Below are positions 35,092 to 41,760 of a DNA stretch of 64,000 nucleotides, piece after piece (position 1 is the first letter of the stretch; each line of letters starts with the position of its first letter). The notes below the pieces were generated by a model that made no database searches, was not told the DNA's origin, and saw nothing but the letters and a program-made list of their open reading frames with translations. The stretch is from a bacterium (GTDB taxonomy: Bacteria > Bacteroidota > Bacteroidia > Flavobacteriales_D > Crocinitomicaceae), in assembly GCA_024742305.1 (NCBI GenBank), contig JANSYQ010000001.1, forward strand, positions 248,001 through 312,000. The letters run 5' to 3'. A program made the translations under genes and the position numbers.

Positions 35092-35571
35092 TCAAATGAG
35101 AAATACCTGAAAGAATGTTTGATAATTACGCCTAATATCGGGGTCGGGGGGACCTCGGAAGGACATGTTTACAATCTCCTCTTGGCTCCAAGCGAGTGTT
35201 TGGTTTTGTTGTAAAATTGCTGCCGATTTGTTGAGCTCAAGTGAAGCTAAATCTGGTGTCGCATGATGCTGCTCCAAATCGGTTTTGAACCCTACTTGAT
35301 CGTTATAGCAGCACTTACCATTCTTCGCTACGGGAACACCTTCTTGCGGCTTTACTTCCGCTTTTTTCTTGGCTTTGCAGCAAGGGGGTAAATTATCGTC
35401 CTCCACTTCAACGAGCTTTTTCTTGTGCATGTTGCACGGTTTTGCCACGTCGTAAATATTGAAAGACTGCGCCTCTCCTTTGCAATAATGAACGTCTGCA
35501 CCAAAGCAGGTAGAGGCAACCAAAATTGTGGTTACCCAAAAGAATACTATGACTTTGGAGAGAACTCGCAT
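35092..35571 (-). CDS. HYC/CC/PP-type cysteine-rich exported protein
   Basis: A 159-residue protein with a signal peptide (to about residue 24) then HYCKGE, CCKAK, KCCYND and a late RGPPDP, the order of motifs that defines the Bacteroidota 'HYC_CC_PP' family. These small proteins recur next to HMA-domain and metal-related genes. The cysteines and histidines suggest metal binding. It is the first gene of the eight-gene minus-strand copper set, 64 bp before the HMA gene. Confidence 0.85.
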   Translation of the reverse strand: MRVLSKVIVFFWVTTILVASTCFGADVHYCKGEAQSFNIYDVAKPCNMHKKKLVEVEDDNLPPCCKAKKKAEVKPQEGVPVAKNGKCCYNDQVGFKTDLEQHHATPDLASLELNKSAAILQQNQTLAWSQEEIVNMSFRGPPDPDIRRNYQTFFQVFLI

Positions 35572-35726
35572 ACTCTAATTTACGGAACTATTAACAGGAA
35601 CGCAATAATAATGCCGGATATTCGAGAAATCCTAAAATTGTGTGGAAGACACTTTCACCAAAAACAAATCTATTCTTGTGTATTTGGGAATGTAGGTTAA
35701 TTTTGTGCTTCCGCGCAGGGCGTCTC

Positions 35727-35750
35727 GGCACTTCGACAAGCTCAGCGACC
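35727..35750. repeat. Dispersed repeat of the ACTTCGACA(A/G)GCTCAG type, copy 2
   Basis: GGCACTTCGACAAGCTCAGC, 33 bp before the tRNA. It is a relative of the copies at 28856 and inside hsdS. Confidence 0.6.
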
Positions 35751-35782
35751 TTCGTTTTGATTTCTTGAGAAGTGCTTGACTA

Positions 35783-35856
35783 GGCTCCGTAGCTCAACTG
35801 TATAGAGCACTGGATTTCGGCTCCAGCGGTTGCAGGTTAGAATCCTGCCGGGGTCA
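35783..35856 (+). tRNA. tRNA-Arg (anticodon TCG), intact copy
   Basis: Folds as a complete cloverleaf: acceptor GGCTCCG with CGGGGTC (two G-U pairs), D stem GCTC/GAGC, anticodon stem CTGGA/TCCAG with loop TTTCGGC (anticodon TCG), T stem GCAGG/CCTGC, discriminator A. CCA is not encoded. It reads CGA/CGN arginine codons. The chromosomal 5' part is preserved here, while its 3' part and terminator come from the integrated element. Confidence 0.93.
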
Positions 35857-35858
35857 CA
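35785..35858. repeat. Left attachment repeat, 74 bp
   Basis: Identical over 74 bp to 44216-44289. It covers the tRNA from position 3 of the acceptor stem to two bases past the discriminator. The flanks differ on both sides of the two copies, so the match is bounded exactly. Confidence 0.93.
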
Positions 35859-35899
35859 GAGCAACCCTCATCAATTTTGGTGGGGGTTTTTGTTTGCTC
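35859..35899 (+). terminator. Terminator of the tRNA-Arg gene supplied by the element
   Basis: AACCCTCATC pairs with GGTGGGGGTT (two G-U pairs), followed by a T run, with an outer GAGCAA/TTGCTC pairing. It begins 2 bp after the tRNA. The chromosome's own terminator is after the right repeat. Confidence 0.8.
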
Positions 35900-35959
35900 G
35901 GAATTCTGACGTTTTGTCTAGTTTTGAGAAGTAGAAATGGGACGGGATTTGGGACAGAA

Positions 35960-36454
35960 TCAACTGTAGTGGAGTTTAAATCTATCGGATGTTTCATCAT
36001 ACGACACTATAACGTCTTCCATTTTTTCTAATCTCTTCCATACTTTTTCGCCATCTTCATGTCTAAAGTCAATATCATAGCGCTTAAACTTTTGTAATTT
36101 GGTACTAGAAGTAATGTCGGATTTCAAATAGATGGAGGCGTATATTATCAATGTTTCAGGCAGTGATTTTTGCCGTAGCATTGTACCTTCCGCTTCTATC
36201 ATTGTATTTTGATAGCACTCCTTAAATTTTGTAACCCATAAGCTAATTCTTTCGCCTTTAGTAACGTTCAAATCTCTGGCTCTGAACTCGAATCCTTCAA
36301 ATGTGTTCCCGTGATTATCTGAGTGAGTCTGCTCAAATACCGAAATCAGAAAGCTGTTGACAGTTCCATCTTTAGCACCAACTTTGTCTACTTGAATTCC
36401 ATTAATTGGTTTAACGGACTTTCCATTTGTGTGTTTATACTTGTAATGCATCAT
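35960..36454 (-). CDS. Hypothetical protein of the integrative element
   Basis: A 164-residue soluble protein with mixed alpha/beta composition and no signal peptide, membrane helix or recognised motif. The start is MMHYKYKH, overlapping by 4 bp the upstream gene's stop, so the pair is co-translated. It is the last minus-strand gene before the left end of the element. Function unknown. Confidence 0.7.
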   Translation of the reverse strand: MMHYKYKHTNGKSVKPINGIQVDKVGAKDGTVNSFLISVFEQTHSDNHGNTFEGFEFRARDLNVTKGERISLWVTKFKECYQNTMIEAEGTMLRQKSLPETLIIYASIYLKSDITSSTKLQKFKRYDIDFRHEDGEKVWKRLEKMEDVIVSYDETSDRFKLHYS

Positions 36455-36678
36455 TCTAAATAGTTTGTTTTTATTATACCATCTATATAGTAAATTTTGT
36501 ACGCTTCCTTAGCCTCCGCACTCACAGGATAGAAATCTTCGTCGTACTTCACGCTGTTCTCTGTGGTTGTAACCATAAACACCCCCGTATCTGAAATGAT
36601 CGCCACAAGTGGGTCTCCTAGCATATCAAGGGTAACGCCATTCATCACCTCCGCATACACTAATTGAACTTTTTCCAT
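36451..36678 (-). CDS. Small hypothetical protein of the integrative element
   Basis: Start set at the ATG at 36678 (MEKVQLVYAEVM), preceded by AAAATTTAGAG-type text shared with other element genes; the open frame to 36750 adds 24 untypical residues. The 75-residue product shows no known domain. The text MLGDPLVAIISDTGVFMVTT suggests two short beta strands. Coupled to the next gene by a 4-bp overlap. Confidence 0.65.
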   Translation of the reverse strand: MEKVQLVYAEVMNGVTLDMLGDPLVAIISDTGVFMVTTTENSVKYDEDFYPVSAEAKEAYKIYYIDGIIKTNYLE

Positions 36679-36750
36679 AACTCTAAATTTTGGGTTAAAG
36701 CGGTTGGCATCATACACTCGTGGAATGACACAGAAAACCAAACCCGCCAC

Positions 36751-37148
36751 AAACTAGAATGGGGGGATAGAACGATTAACCTTGCAGAGCGGGTAACAAA
36801 CCAATTTTTCTATTGACAGGGGGGATAGAATAGAAAAGTACCCATATCGAAATAGCGTCCCAACCGAGTGTAGATGTTTCCGCTAACACATTCAATTTGA
36901 CGGATGATTACAAGGAAACAACGGCGAGGGTGGGACGATTACCAGTAGAAGTCGATTTGTCGAAATGGTATAATTACTTATTGCTCTTGCCTGCACTAGA
37001 AAACCCTTGAAAACGACAAAACGACAAGACGACTTTCTTAAACAAATTGTCAAATTGCCATTTCGACATCTTGACACCATACGAAAAAGCCCCGATCCAA
37101 AGAACGAGGCTACATCTATTTAAAATGCGCTAATACTAACATTGCTTA
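36751..37148. other. Non-coding region with iteron-like repeats (candidate origin)
   Basis: A gene-free stretch directly downstream of the DUF3987-like ATPase gene. It contains a 12-bp direct repeat GGGGGGATAGAA (36761-36772 and 36819-36830), an 11-bp inverted repeat TGTCGAAATGG / CCATTTCGACA (36958-36968 and 37058-37068), and inside it three ACGAC repeats at 8-bp spacing (37013-37033). The 19 bp at 37009-37027 recur inverted at 38408-38426 inside the ATPase gene. Such density suggests a replication or protein-binding site. Confidence 0.5.
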
Positions 37149-38516
37149 TCAACTAGCTTTTCGGTAGCGTCCGTGACCCACCTTCTCAAAACATGCGGAC
37201 TTTAAAAATCTATCCACAGTTCGATCAGAGAGAGCATAGTTGCCACCTAGCTGTTTGGCTTCACTTGTCGAAAACTCATTCGGAAGCATTAAAAAGAATG
37301 TTCTTTTCGTATCACTCATCTGGTCTTTCTCTTGTTTAGGGAGAAGTTCCATCGCTTTATTGGCGTTGAGTAACAATGTTTCCGATAAGTTCATAACAAC
37401 ATCAAAGTCGTCATCATTACAAACGAATTGACCTGAGAGTTCAGTATCCATATTCCGAAGTACCGTTAAAATTATAGCGATACGGAACATGATTAACCCC
37501 ATACGATTTACTGTCGCGTCGAGATCCCCATGAAACATGTTCATTAATTGGGACTTACTCTTGTTCAGGTAATCGACAAACAGCATCACCTGTTCATCAC
37601 TAAATAAAACTTCAACGCCATCGCATTCAATCAGTTTGTCGTACAAAACGACCATTTGTTGAGAGGCTTTGGCAAAGGTTTTATCTCTACTACTACCTTT
37701 AGTAGCAAAAACGTTATAAAAACGCTCCTCTGGTTCTGTAAACAGAAAACAGAATCTACTAAACAAACCATTCTCCGAAGAGGAAATGATTCGTGTTAAC
37801 TGATTAGGTGTACTTGATATCAACGTGGAGATTTTAGGCTCCTTAATATTAATGTACTTATTATCAGTTTTACGGTACTGGGACACTGGCTCATGATGAA
37901 ACCCCTTACGTAAGATGTCCGAGTAATCACCGTAATCGGCTTTTAAGATATTGGCTAGAGTGTCACCTTCAGTCTCAAAAATAAGACCTTTACCACCCCT
38001 TTCATCTAAAATCTTCGTGAAACCTGCAACACTAGAGTTGGCAGGAATTGTTATACTCCGTTTTGAAGTAGGTGTCGATTCTGGATGCTGATCCATTAAC
38101 TTTTGTAATAGGTCGTCTGTATCTGCTGACCCCGTACCTTGTTCTATACCAGCAACTAGCTGTTTTAACCAAACTAAATTGCCTTTGCCCGATCCTGCCT
38201 TACCAATGACGTAAGTATATAGATTAGGGTAAACTGTCCGCTGATCATAGACCCCATAAACATTTGGAAGTACGCTACTGATCACTGTAAGCGCACCCAT
38301 GAGCATCAACTCACGATCCTTGTGCTTAAAAGGCTCGCACAGTTCTTGTAAAAACGGTGGTAACTTTTCAAAGTAAGGTAGTGTTGCCGTTTCGTCATTG
38401 TGGCGAATTGTCGTTTTGTCGTTTTCGACGTTTTGACTTTCAGCACTACCTGTATCTGAATTGACTTCTTTGTTTGCACCCTCAAAGTCAGAAGGATTTT
38501 CTCCATTCTTTGTCAT
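37149..38516 (-). CDS. DUF3987-like P-loop ATPase (element replication protein)
   Basis: A 455-residue protein. After a charged, low-complexity N terminus (1-45), a RecA/helicase-like ATPase core carries Walker A GKAGSGK at 105-111, an acidic KGLIFETEGD segment as Walker B, and STLISSTPNQ as a sensor motif. The C terminus has a winged-helix-like segment (AKQLGGNYALSDRTVDRFLK). Proteins of the DUF3987/YfjI type are common replication helicase-like factors of Bacteroidota mobile elements. It is followed by a repeat-rich region that could be its site. Confidence 0.8.
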   Translation of the reverse strand: MTKNGENPSDFEGANKEVNSDTGSAESQNVENDKTTIRHNDETATLPYFEKLPPFLQELCEPFKHKDRELMLMGALTVISSVLPNVYGVYDQRTVYPNLYTYVIGKAGSGKGNLVWLKQLVAGIEQGTGSADTDDLLQKLMDQHPESTPTSKRSITIPANSSVAGFTKILDERGGKGLIFETEGDTLANILKADYGDYSDILRKGFHHEPVSQYRKTDNKYINIKEPKISTLISSTPNQLTRIISSSENGLFSRFCFLFTEPEERFYNVFATKGSSRDKTFAKASQQMVVLYDKLIECDGVEVLFSDEQVMLFVDYLNKSKSQLMNMFHGDLDATVNRMGLIMFRIAIILTVLRNMDTELSGQFVCNDDDFDVVMNLSETLLLNANKAMELLPKQEKDQMSDTKRTFFLMLPNEFSTSEAKQLGGNYALSDRTVDRFLKSACFEKVGHGRYRKAS

Positions 38517-38587
38517 AATAAAAGAGAATTAAAAGGTTAATCCCAATGCGGGACACTTCACATATAATGAAGGTTCTCTTTTTCATT

Positions 38588-38968
38588 TTATTTGAATCCC
38601 AATGGATTGGGTAAAGATGATTTAGGTGATTCTTCAGATGCGGAATCTTCATCTGCCTTTTGCGGCGACAGAATGCCTAAATTCATTTCGCTGTCTATCT
38701 TCTCGTATGTTTTCTGTTCAGACAAATCGAATTTATCCTTTACGAACCAAATAGCATTAAAGCGAGCATAATTAAACCACTTAGACCCCATACGTTCATC
38801 TATGATAATCGCATAGTTGTTGTATCGTTCACTCCATATCACTTTAAAGCGAATTTCATCGTCAACCACTACTGTTTTGTCAAGGGTAAAATCATGTGAG
38901 AGGTATTTCTTGAGAATTTCAAGACCTCCATCTGTTGCGTCTAAAAAAACGCGTCCAACTGCTTTCAT
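38588..38968 (-). CDS. Hypothetical protein upstream of the element ATPase
   Basis: A 126-residue protein. The segment from GLEILKKYLSHDF through NYAIIIDERMGSKWFNYARF to VKDKFDLSEQKTYEKI resembles, loosely, the CHC2-like head of element-borne primases but lacks their zinc cysteines and the FRDDKNPSF-type motif. The last 30 residues are acidic and disordered. It lies 71 bp before the ATPase gene in the same direction. The primase link is only a resemblance. Confidence 0.65.
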   Translation of the reverse strand: MKAVGRVFLDATDGGLEILKKYLSHDFTLDKTVVVDDEIRFKVIWSERYNNYAIIIDERMGSKWFNYARFNAIWFVKDKFDLSEQKTYEKIDSEMNLGILSPQKADEDSASEESPKSSLPNPLGFK

Positions 38969-39311
38969 AAAAATTGTTTTTGCAGTTAAAAAATTGACTG
39001 TTAAACAGCCGTAAAATCCATATACTTCAACTTTAGGAGTTTAAGACAAAGGTCTAGGTGATCCCAAATGTTGAAGAATGTATTAGCGCCAAGATGTCAA
39101 AGAACATACTTACTGTGTAAGCATAATAATATTACGCATTATTTTGCTTTGATATTGTATGCAAAACCTTGAAAAATTATAGAAACACGTCAATCAATTG
39201 ATAATCAAAAGGCGACAGGTCTTAATTAAATCTATTTTTAAGGTATATGGTTTTCATTTCGCCACGAAAACCGTCAAAAAATGACACCCTGCGCTTGACC
39301 AAAACAGCGGA
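38969..39311. other. Gene-free stretch with a stem-loop
   Basis: AT-rich, no reading frame worth reporting. GGTTTTC and GAAAACC pair at 39248-39271 with a 10-nt loop, 40 bp after the end of the small membrane peptide gene on the minus strand. It could be its terminator, but no T-run follows. Confidence 0.45.
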
Positions 39312-39416
39312 TCACATATCGCCGTGACCATCGTTCATGTTGTCGTTACCACCGAATGCGTAATGCATCGCTAGACCGAACATTACGATCGTGAGAATGA
39401 CTGCAAAGATTGTCAT
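39312..39416 (-). CDS. 34-residue single-pass membrane peptide
   Basis: The minus strand reads ATG at 39416 to TGA ending at 39312. The peptide begins MTIFAVILTIVMFGLAMHY, a hydrophobic helix, and ends in a short polar tail rich in Asn, Asp and Gly (NDNMNDGHGDM). The leader has CTCTAAATCTTACAACT, like the leaders of other element genes (CTAAATTT before ATG). The stop of the upstream 93-residue gene lies 11 bp before it. The codon and leader pattern argue that it is real, but no homologue is known to me. Confidence 0.6.
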   Translation of the reverse strand: MTIFAVILTIVMFGLAMHYAFGGNDNMNDGHGDM

Positions 39417-39427
39417 AGTTGTAAGAT

Positions 39428-39709
39428 TTAGAGTTCAATGTTAGAAAGGGCTTCAAAAAGATTAATCGCCCGTCTGTGTGCTTCTTTTGGGGTAATGTCG
39501 TTTGTGATCGACAACATTGTTTTGTGGTACATTTCTAGCCAATTGTCGGACACTTTCCCTTTCGGGTAGCCCATCATATCGGCAATGACCAAATCTAATG
39601 AGAGGGTGTATCTGTCGTTGTCGTTCAGCCCAATGCTGTCCAATCCGTTTAGTAGTCTGTTGTGTTTTATATCCTCCGCTATCAGAGCGATAACTTTATC
39701 TCTTTCCAT
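39428..39709 (-). CDS. Small hypothetical protein of the element
   Basis: A 93-residue protein from MERDKVIALIAED (the ATG two codons earlier is equally possible). It is helical and soluble, with no known motif. It lies 11 bp before the 34-residue membrane peptide, so the two are probably one operon. Function unknown. Confidence 0.65.
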   Translation of the reverse strand: MERDKVIALIAEDIKHNRLLNGLDSIGLNDNDRYTLSLDLVIADMMGYPKGKVSDNWLEMYHKTMLSITNDITPKEAHRRAINLFEALSNIEL

Positions 39710-39759
39710 GCACAATTTTATGCAGTCGGTTTGAGATTTTCAAACGGTTTGGCAAGAGT

Positions 39760-40209
39760 TTAACGGCTGTGATAGTAGCGAATTTTTGAATCTGGTGGTA
39801 CTACTGACCCTGCTGCTGGATGTGTTCGTTCTAAGGTCAAAACATTTTCATCCAATTGGAAAATCTTATATTCTACATTCGAGCCGTTTACAAATATATT
39901 GTTGTCATCCATGAAGTAGTATGTTCCTGCACTCCCGTTAAACTTGAAGTTAAACGCGTCTTCAAACTCCCAAACATCAGAGTAGGTATCATCAACAGCA
40001 TCTGACATTCCTGGAATTATGGTTATCTTTTGGTAGCCTGTCCAAACACCGACAATTTTCTGTTGGTTGGTTTCTGGTATATTGCAACTACCATCGTCCT
40101 TTGTTGCTTCAGCGTTGTAGTTCAGTGCGTTAGGGTCGGTGCATCCCTTTTTATTACAAGAGTATACGGAGAAGGCGATTACAGCCAATATAAGGAGTGT
40201 TCTTTTCAT
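39760..40209 (-). CDS. Lipoprotein of the element, lipocalin-like
   Basis: A 149-residue lipoprotein with signal MKRTLLILAVIAFSVYSC (lipidated Cys18). The GCTDPNALNYNAEATKDDGSC segment is a two-cysteine loop often found in exported proteins of this phylum. The rest (VGVWTGYQKITI, AFNFKFNGSAGTYYFMDDN, ERTHPAAGSV) looks like a lipocalin-type beta barrel. A promoter box TATATTTG lies at 40277-40284. Being inside the element, it is cargo rather than a mobility function. Confidence 0.8.
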   Translation of the reverse strand: MKRTLLILAVIAFSVYSCNKKGCTDPNALNYNAEATKDDGSCNIPETNQQKIVGVWTGYQKITIIPGMSDAVDDTYSDVWEFEDAFNFKFNGSAGTYYFMDDNNIFVNGSNVEYKIFQLDENVLTLERTHPAAGSVVPPDSKIRYYHSR

Positions 40210-40276
40210 ATTTCTGTTTTTAAATTTTCTATTCAGTGGGGGTAGGCTGTATAAAACACTTACCGTTCGGTCATTA

Positions 40277-40284
40277 CAAATATA
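40277..40284 (-). promoter_or_regulatory. -7 box (TATATTTG) of the lipoprotein gene, in the divergent gap
   Basis: Perfect TAnnTTTG on the minus strand. It lies between two TTCGGTCAT direct repeats (40266-40274 and 40302-40310); the second covers the start codon of the divergent XRE gene, so the repeats may be its operator. Confidence 0.45.
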
Positions 40285-40308
40285 GCACGCTTTCCTGACT
40301 TTTCGGTC

Positions 40309-40509
40309 ATGGACAATCAGGAGTTATTATTGACCCTCGCCAAACGGTTGAAAGAATTGAGAAAACAAAAGGGTGTGACCCAAGAGGACGTGTACAATGA
40401 CACGGGAATTCATGTTGCCCGAATTGAACAAGGGAAACGGGATATTAGTTACACAACACTGTGCAGGCTAGCTGATTATTTTGATGTCAGCTTAAATGAG
40501 ATGAAATAA
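40309..40509 (+). CDS. XRE-family transcriptional regulator
   Basis: A 66-residue helix-turn-helix protein (LAKRLKELRKQKGVTQEDVY, IHVARIEQGKRDISYTTLCRLADYF). One domain, no other region. In elements of this kind such proteins are repressors. It is divergent from the lipoprotein gene and the two share a gap containing TTCGGTCAT direct repeats. Confidence 0.9.
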   Translation: MDNQELLLTLAKRLKELRKQKGVTQEDVYNDTGIHVARIEQGKRDISYTTLCRLADYFDVSLNEMK

Positions 40510-40537
40510 AGAAGGCTCCCATCTGGAAGCCTTTTTG

Positions 40538-40801
40538 TCACTTTTTGTTGTTTCTACCTCGGTTTAAACTTGTGTTCAAGGGTCTTAGATTGTTCAAATG
40601 ATTAGTTCCTCCTTCCTTTCTTGGTCGAGAGTGATCTATCTCCCACCCCATTGGAGTAGCTTTACCATAGGAATACTTGTACATCACGTTACCAGCCGGG
40701 TCACGTCTGTACAAATCAGGGTCTTTGCCTCGGATTTTCTGTCCCTTATTCCACACTTGTTCTTTCTTCTTACGAGGGTTGCCATAATTGTTTGTTGCCA
40801 T
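40538..40801 (-). CDS. Small HNH-type nuclease-like protein
   Basis: Starts at the ATG at 40801 (MATNNYGNPRKKK), preceded by CTAAATTTAGAAC. The 87-residue, strongly basic product has an HNH-like core: WEIDHSRPRKEGGTNHLNNLRPLN, with the D-H pair and two Asn residues in expected order, but no CxxC zinc knuckle. It may be a DNA-nicking enzyme or a homing-type nuclease. Its 3' end faces the XRE gene. Confidence 0.75.
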   Translation of the reverse strand: MATNNYGNPRKKKEQVWNKGQKIRGKDPDLYRRDPAGNVMYKYSYGKATPMGWEIDHSRPRKEGGTNHLNNLRPLNTSLNRGRNNKK

Positions 40802-40862
40802 CGGTTCTAAATTTAGTTCAGAAAAAGGCACACAGCCAGATGACCATACGCCTTCTTCTCAT

Positions 40863-41204
40863 TTATGCCGCTTGGCTTGTTCGGTCCACAACTGGCGACC
40901 CCGGTCCGTTCTCCTTCACAGAAGAAATACCGTTATCGCGTCCCTGTCTGGAAACATACATCTCACTCATGCCAATTACCTGACCATTGGATGCGTGCAA
41001 CGTAAAAAAGTATTGTCCGTTCACCGCAATCTTTCGATTATAGTATTTGTCGTATGGAGAATGTTTCTTGACGGAAGCGATACCGTTCAAACAGTTCTGT
41101 TTAGTTGTGTACATCTCACTTGTCAAGATGACCTGTCCGTTTCTCGCAGTTAAAACGAAGTAAAACTGACCATTTCTGGATTTTTGAATAATATACTTGT
41201 TCAT
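40863..41204 (-). CDS. Tandem YegP/DUF1508-domain protein
   Basis: Starts at the ATG at 41204 (MNKYIIQKSRNGQ). The 113-residue protein contains two copies of a short beta-rich unit, NGQFYFVLTARNGQVIL..SEMY and NGQYFFTLHASNGQVIG..SEMY, spaced about 50 residues, typical of DUF1508/YegP. Function unknown. Its upstream region holds the three-way-junction-like inverted repeats. Confidence 0.85.
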   Translation of the reverse strand: MNKYIIQKSRNGQFYFVLTARNGQVILTSEMYTTKQNCLNGIASVKKHSPYDKYYNRKIAVNGQYFFTLHASNGQVIGMSEMYVSRQGRDNGISSVKENGPGSPVVDRTSQAA

Positions 41205-41221
41205 TTTAATCAAATTAAATT

Positions 41222-41340
41222 ATGTAAAGGGTCAATTCGCTCGTATTCAAACGTTCCGAGCAAGGAGACAAGTCTATCTGGCACGTTACTGGTTTCGTCT
41301 ATGCCACAGACATTTTCATCTAATGTCTCACCCTTTACAT
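41222..41340. ncRNA. Candidate structured element: three-way junction closed by an 11-bp stem
   Basis: ATGTAAAGGGT (41222-41232) is perfectly complementary to ACCCTTTACAT (41330-41340). Inside, GCTCG/CGAGC (41239-41243, 41257-41261) makes one hairpin and GAGACA/TGTCTC (41265-41270, 41324-41329) closes a longer arm whose end abuts the outer stem. The strand of any transcript is not determined; on the minus strand it would be the leader of the YegP-like gene. It may instead be a DNA-binding site. Confidence 0.4.
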
Positions 41341-41369
41341 TGTAATCTGACTAACTTTTCCTATCTTTG
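41340..41369 (+). promoter_or_regulatory. Consensus promoter TTG-N19-TATCTTTG
   Basis: TTG at 41340-41342, a 19-bp spacer, and TATCTTTG at 41362-41369 match the Bacteroidota promoter consensus in both boxes and spacing. No protein gene starts nearby on this strand, so it likely drives a small RNA. Confidence 0.6.
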
Positions 41370-41373
41370 AGGT

Positions 41374-41464
41374 TGAATTAAGGGTGGATAAGCCCTAGTT
41401 CGGAAAAAAATACCCGCCAAAGTATTTTATCAGTCGGATCACAATAGGGTTCGACTTTTTTTTA
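41374..41464 (+). ncRNA. Candidate small RNA gene, about 90 nt
   Basis: The stretch between the promoter above and a rho-independent terminator has no reading frame of useful length. It contains AGGG..CCCT pairing near the 5' end and ends in an 8-bp stem GTCGGATC/GGTTCGAC with two or three G-U pairs, a 7-nt loop and a run of T. Size, boundaries and position in a mobile element fit a regulatory RNA, but there is no transcript evidence. Confidence 0.5.
41433..41464 (+). terminator. Rho-independent terminator of the candidate small RNA
   Basis: Stem GTCGGATC (41433-41440) with GGTTCGAC (41448-41455), then eight or more T. It lies 300 bp before the next plus-strand gene and after no other gene of this strand. 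Confidence 0.65.
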
Positions 41465-41760
41465 TCCCTAATTGTTTTTATACTTTCAATATTTCAAAAG
41501 ATGACAAATGCCATCTGTTACAAATGTAGCACTTTTATTTCTTTAATCTGAATAATTGTTATATATTTATAGAACATGATGAACATTTTACATTGTGCCA
41601 TTTACCAAACTTGGTGTAACACCGATAATTTCACAAACGCACATGTTGTCAAGACGTGAATTATCATCAATGGTTGCCTTGACCGATTGGAAATGTTCTG
41701 GAAATAAGAATTGAACAAATTATTAATACATTTGCTAACGAGTTTAAAACGCTAGACGGA

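Noticed and set aside
36892-37080. A 62-residue reading frame in the repeat-rich region of the element
   Set aside because: It overlaps the iteron-like repeats and shows no protein-like composition.
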